DNA from: Massilia sp. MS-15
GTDB taxonomy: Bacteria > Pseudomonadota > Gammaproteobacteria > Burkholderiales > Burkholderiaceae_D
DNA length: 64,000 bases
Assembly: GCF_020176695.1 (NCBI RefSeq)
Contig: NZ_JAIWIA010000009.1
Span: forward strand, 1-64,000
Direction of reading: 5' to 3'
The notes under the pieces: generated by a model
What the model was told of the DNA's origin: nothing
Databases searched by the model: none
The model's input: only the letters and a program-made list of their open reading frames with translations
Shown: piece by piece, positions 61,204 through 64,000 of the stretch
How positions within the stretch are numbered: position 1 is the stretch's first letter
How the letters are laid out: every line of letters starts with the position of its first letter
Program-made: the position numbers and the translations under genes

Positions 61204-61232
61204 ACTATAACCCCATTGTGTAAGGCTGGCAA
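61204..61232 (-). promoter_or_regulatory. Sigma70 promoter of the aroG leader
   Basis: -35 TTGCCA (61227-61232, minus strand), 17-base spacer, -10 TATAGT (61204-61209). Transcription would start near 61197, giving a leader of about 210 bases before aroG. Confidence 0.75.
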
Positions 61233-61274
61233 GCCTTTTCCGAGCAGCTCCCCTGGTACCGGGCCGCACAGCGC

Positions 61275-62735
61275 TCAGGCGGTGCCGCCCACGGTCACGC
61301 CTTCGATGCGCAGGGTCGGCTGGCCGACGCCGACCGGCACGCTCTGGCCTTCCTTGCCGCACACGCCGACGCCCGAATCCAGGCGCATGTCCTTGCCGAT
61401 CATCGAGATATTGTTCATCACTTCCGGGCCGTTGCCGATCAGGGTCGCGCCCTTCACCGGATAGCTGATCTTGCCGTTCTCGATCATGTAGGCTTCGCTG
61501 GCCGAGAACACGAACTTGCCGTTGGTGATGTCGACCTGGCCGCCGCCGAAGTTCACCGCATACAGGCCGTTCTTCACCGAGGCCAGGATTTCTTCCGGAT
61601 CCTTGTCGCCGGCCAGCATGTAGGTATTGGTCATGCGCGGCATCGGCAGGTGGGCGAAGGATTCGCGGCGGGCGTTGCCGGTGACCGGCATCTTCATCAG
61701 GCGCGCGTTCATCGTGTCCTGGATATAGCCCTTCAGGATGCCGTCCTCGATCAGGGTGGTGCACTGGGTCGGGTTGCCCTCGTCGTCCATGTTGAGCGAG
61801 CCGCGGCGGTCCTGCAGGGTGCCGTCGTCGACCACGGTGACGCCCTTGGCCGCGACGCGTTCGCCGATGCGGCCGGCGTAGGCCGAGGAACCCTTGCGGT
61901 TGAAGTCGCCTTCCAGGCCATGGCCCACCGCCTCGTGCAGCAGCACGCCGGGCCAGCCCGGGCCGAGCACGATGGTCATTGGACCGGCCGGCGCCGGACG
62001 CGCTTCCAGGTTGACGCAGGCCGACTTCACCGCCTCGGTCGCGTACCGGTCGAGCAGTTCGTCGCTGAAGTAGCCGTAGTCGTAGCGTCCGCCGCCGCCG
62101 GAAGAACCGACTTCGCGCCGGCCGTTCTGCTCGGCGATGACGGTGACCGACACGCGTACCAGCGGGCGGATGTCGGCCGCCAGCACGCCGTCGCTGCGCA
62201 CCACCAGCACCACGTCGTATTCCCCGGCCAGGCCGGCCATCACCTGCACCACGCGCGGATCCTTGGCGCGCGCCATCTTCTCGACGCGCTCGAGCAGCTT
62301 CACCTTGGCGGTGGCGTCGAGCGAAGCCAGCGGATCATGTGGCAGGTAGAGCGAGCGGCCGCCGGTCGGGCGGGTCGCGCCCGCGATCTTGACGCGGCCA
62401 GCGCCGGCGCGGGCGATGGTGCGGGTGGCGGCGGCCGCATCCAGCAGCGCCGCTTCGGAAATATCGTCCGAATACGAGAACGCGGTGCGGTCGCCGGAGA
62501 CGGCGCGCACGCCGACGCCCTGGTCGATCGAGAAGCTGCCGGTCTTGACGATGCCTTCTTCCAGGCTCCAGCCCTCGCTTTTCGTGAACTGGAAATACAG
62601 GTCGGCGTAGTCGACCTTGTGCGTGAACATCGAGCCCAGCGCGTTCAGCAGCTTGCCTTCGTCCAGGCCGAATGGGGTCAGCAGCACGTCGCGTGCGACA
62701 GCCAGGGAGGAAAGGTTCGGTTCGAATGGTTTCAT
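61275..62735 (-). CDS. tldD: Metalloprotease TldD
   Basis: A 486-residue TldD, the zinc-dependent subunit that forms a heterodimer with TldE/PmbA and degrades unfolded peptides. It is known for processing microcin B17 and toxin antidotes. The zinc site HEAVGH is at residues 267-272, in the family segment [21 protein letters not shown], and the late GVTVGGTA end is typical. Length matches E. coli TldD. It is followed by the aroG leader promoter, so it is probably not part of the aroG transcript. tldE is not in the window. The 202-base gap on its upstream side shows nothing notable. Confidence 0.95.
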   Translation of the reverse strand: MKPFEPNLSSLAVARDVLLTPFGLDEGKLLNALGSMFTHKVDYADLYFQFTKSEGWSLEEGIVKTGSFSIDQGVGVRAVSGDRTAFSYSDDISEAALLDAAAATRTIARAGAGRVKIAGATRPTGGRSLYLPHDPLASLDATAKVKLLERVEKMARAKDPRVVQVMAGLAGEYDVVLVVRSDGVLAADIRPLVRVSVTVIAEQNGRREVGSSGGGGRYDYGYFSDELLDRYATEAVKSACVNLEARPAPAGPMTIVLGPGWPGVLLHEAVGHGLEGDFNRKGSSAYAGRIGERVAAKGVTVVDDGTLQDRRGSLNMDDEGNPTQCTTLIEDGILKGYIQDTMNARLMKMPVTGNARRESFAHLPMPRMTNTYMLAGDKDPEEILASVKNGLYAVNFGGGQVDITNGKFVFSASEAYMIENGKISYPVKGATLIGNGPEVMNNISMIGKDMRLDSGVGVCGKEGQSVPVGVGQPTLRIEGVTVGGTA

Positions 62736-62937
62736 TTTGCGTTCGGTCCTTCGTGTGGAACGGGCATTGTGCCATATCCGGCCGCTTCGTACCGGACAGC
62801 AGATCCGCTCGAAACAATGCGAGTCTGCGCCGAATTATCGGGCATGGTCGCCACATTCATTACGCGACAGCTCGGAAACGAGGCTTACGGAAATTGACCG
62901 AAAGCCCTTGGCAAATAATTCGACTCTGACCCCATTT

Positions 62938-63735
<798 letters not shown>

Positions 63736-63740
63736 TGCTG

Positions 63741-64000
63741 TCACTCCTTCCTGGCGTTCGGGCGCCTGGCGGCCGGGGGCGGGGCCGGGGCCGGTGGCGG
63801 CGCGGGATTGTCGATCTTGACGATGGTGGGAGACTTCCAGGGTCCCGAGATCCGCATCTGGTAAGTCAGCGCCTTCATCACCGGCGCACGCAGGAACAGC
63901 TGGGCCAGGTAGCTGCCGATGCCGATGATCGGGTTCACCGCCAGCCCGTACACCAGCGGCCCGGTACCCAGGTTGAATTCCGGGATCACCACCACGCGCA
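63741..64000 (-). CDS. C-terminal end of a YhdP-family (AsmA-like) protein, partial
   Basis: The last 85 or so codons of a gene that runs off the right edge. The sequence GTGPLVYGLAVNPIIGIGSYLAQ and the following strand YQMRISGPWKSPTIVKI are typical of the C-terminus of the YhdP (TIGR02099) family of large envelope proteins that bridge phospholipid transport. It ends in a proline-rich tail. It lies five bases before the nitrilase-family gene on the same strand. Confidence 0.8.
   Translation of the reverse strand, partial: RVVVIPEFNLGTGPLVYGLAVNPIIGIGSYLAQLFLRAPVMKALTYQMRISGPWKSPTIVKIDNPAPPPAPAPPPAARRPNARKE

Overview
The window is a high-GC chromosomal segment from a betaproteobacterium, most likely an Oxalobacteraceae member close to Massilia, Duganella or Janthinobacterium. 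The order scpB-rluB-rimP-nusA-infB-rbfA-truB, with typA and dusA nearby, fits Burkholderiales. So do the PEP-CTERM protein, the class I Fe-S fumarase, and the many GGDEF, MCP and TonB-receptor genes. The genus is inferred from gene content only; no rRNA is present.

Layout. 1-3.8 kb: an IS21-like terminus, a small HTH regulator divergent from a glyoxalase-fold gene, and a large polysaccharide deacetylase-caspase-TPR fusion. 3.9-9.4 kb: acetyl-CoA synthetase, a UPF0114 membrane protein, fumarase, glutamate racemase and tRNA-His. 9.4-13.6 kb: a PEP-CTERM protein, an ETHE1-like persulfide dioxygenase, a membrane-anchored TlpA protein and a chemoreceptor. 13.9-20.5 kb: a periplasmic thiol-redox operon (TlpA-like, DsbD, DsbG) divergent from an OmpR-type two-component system, followed by the tail of a broken heavy-metal P-type ATPase. 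20.9-23.8 kb: a substrate-binding/PAS/GGDEF/EAL protein. 23.8-30.2 kb: a sulfide/thiosulfate locus, with a dithiol ArsR regulator and a DUF442 enzyme at the centre. Each flank carries a split YeeE/YedE transporter pair and a persulfide dioxygenase. 30.4-35 kb: a diguanylate cyclase, small envelope proteins and a second chemoreceptor. 35-47 kb: dusA, a small porin, typA, an S41 peptidase, and the truB-rbfA-infB-nusA-rimP operon. 47-52.9 kb: rluB, scpB, glucokinase, a DedA-rhodanese fusion and a hemerythrin protein. 53-59.9 kb: a Yej-like peptide ABC importer without a binding protein, and a divergent TonB receptor. 59.9-64 kb: DAHP synthase, tldD, a nitrilase-family amidase and the C-terminus of a YhdP-family protein.

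The most notable regulatory structure is upstream of the DAHP synthase gene. A good sigma70 promoter is followed by a 22-codon open frame with tandem Tyr-Phe-Tyr-Phe codons, a segment complementary to the 5' arm of a terminator, and that terminator 34 bases before aroG. This has the layout of a Phe/Tyr attenuator. A second intrinsic terminator lies between a near-consensus promoter and rimP, which suggests attenuation or autoregulation of the nusA-infB operon. Other candidate sites are a face-to-face promoter/operator for the sulfide regulator, paired HexR-like boxes before glk, a perfect FNR-type palindrome before a chemoreceptor, and an NsrR-like box before the hemerythrin gene.

Most large antisense open frames here are by-products of high GC and were left out. 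No CRISPR array, rRNA or complete mobile element was seen.
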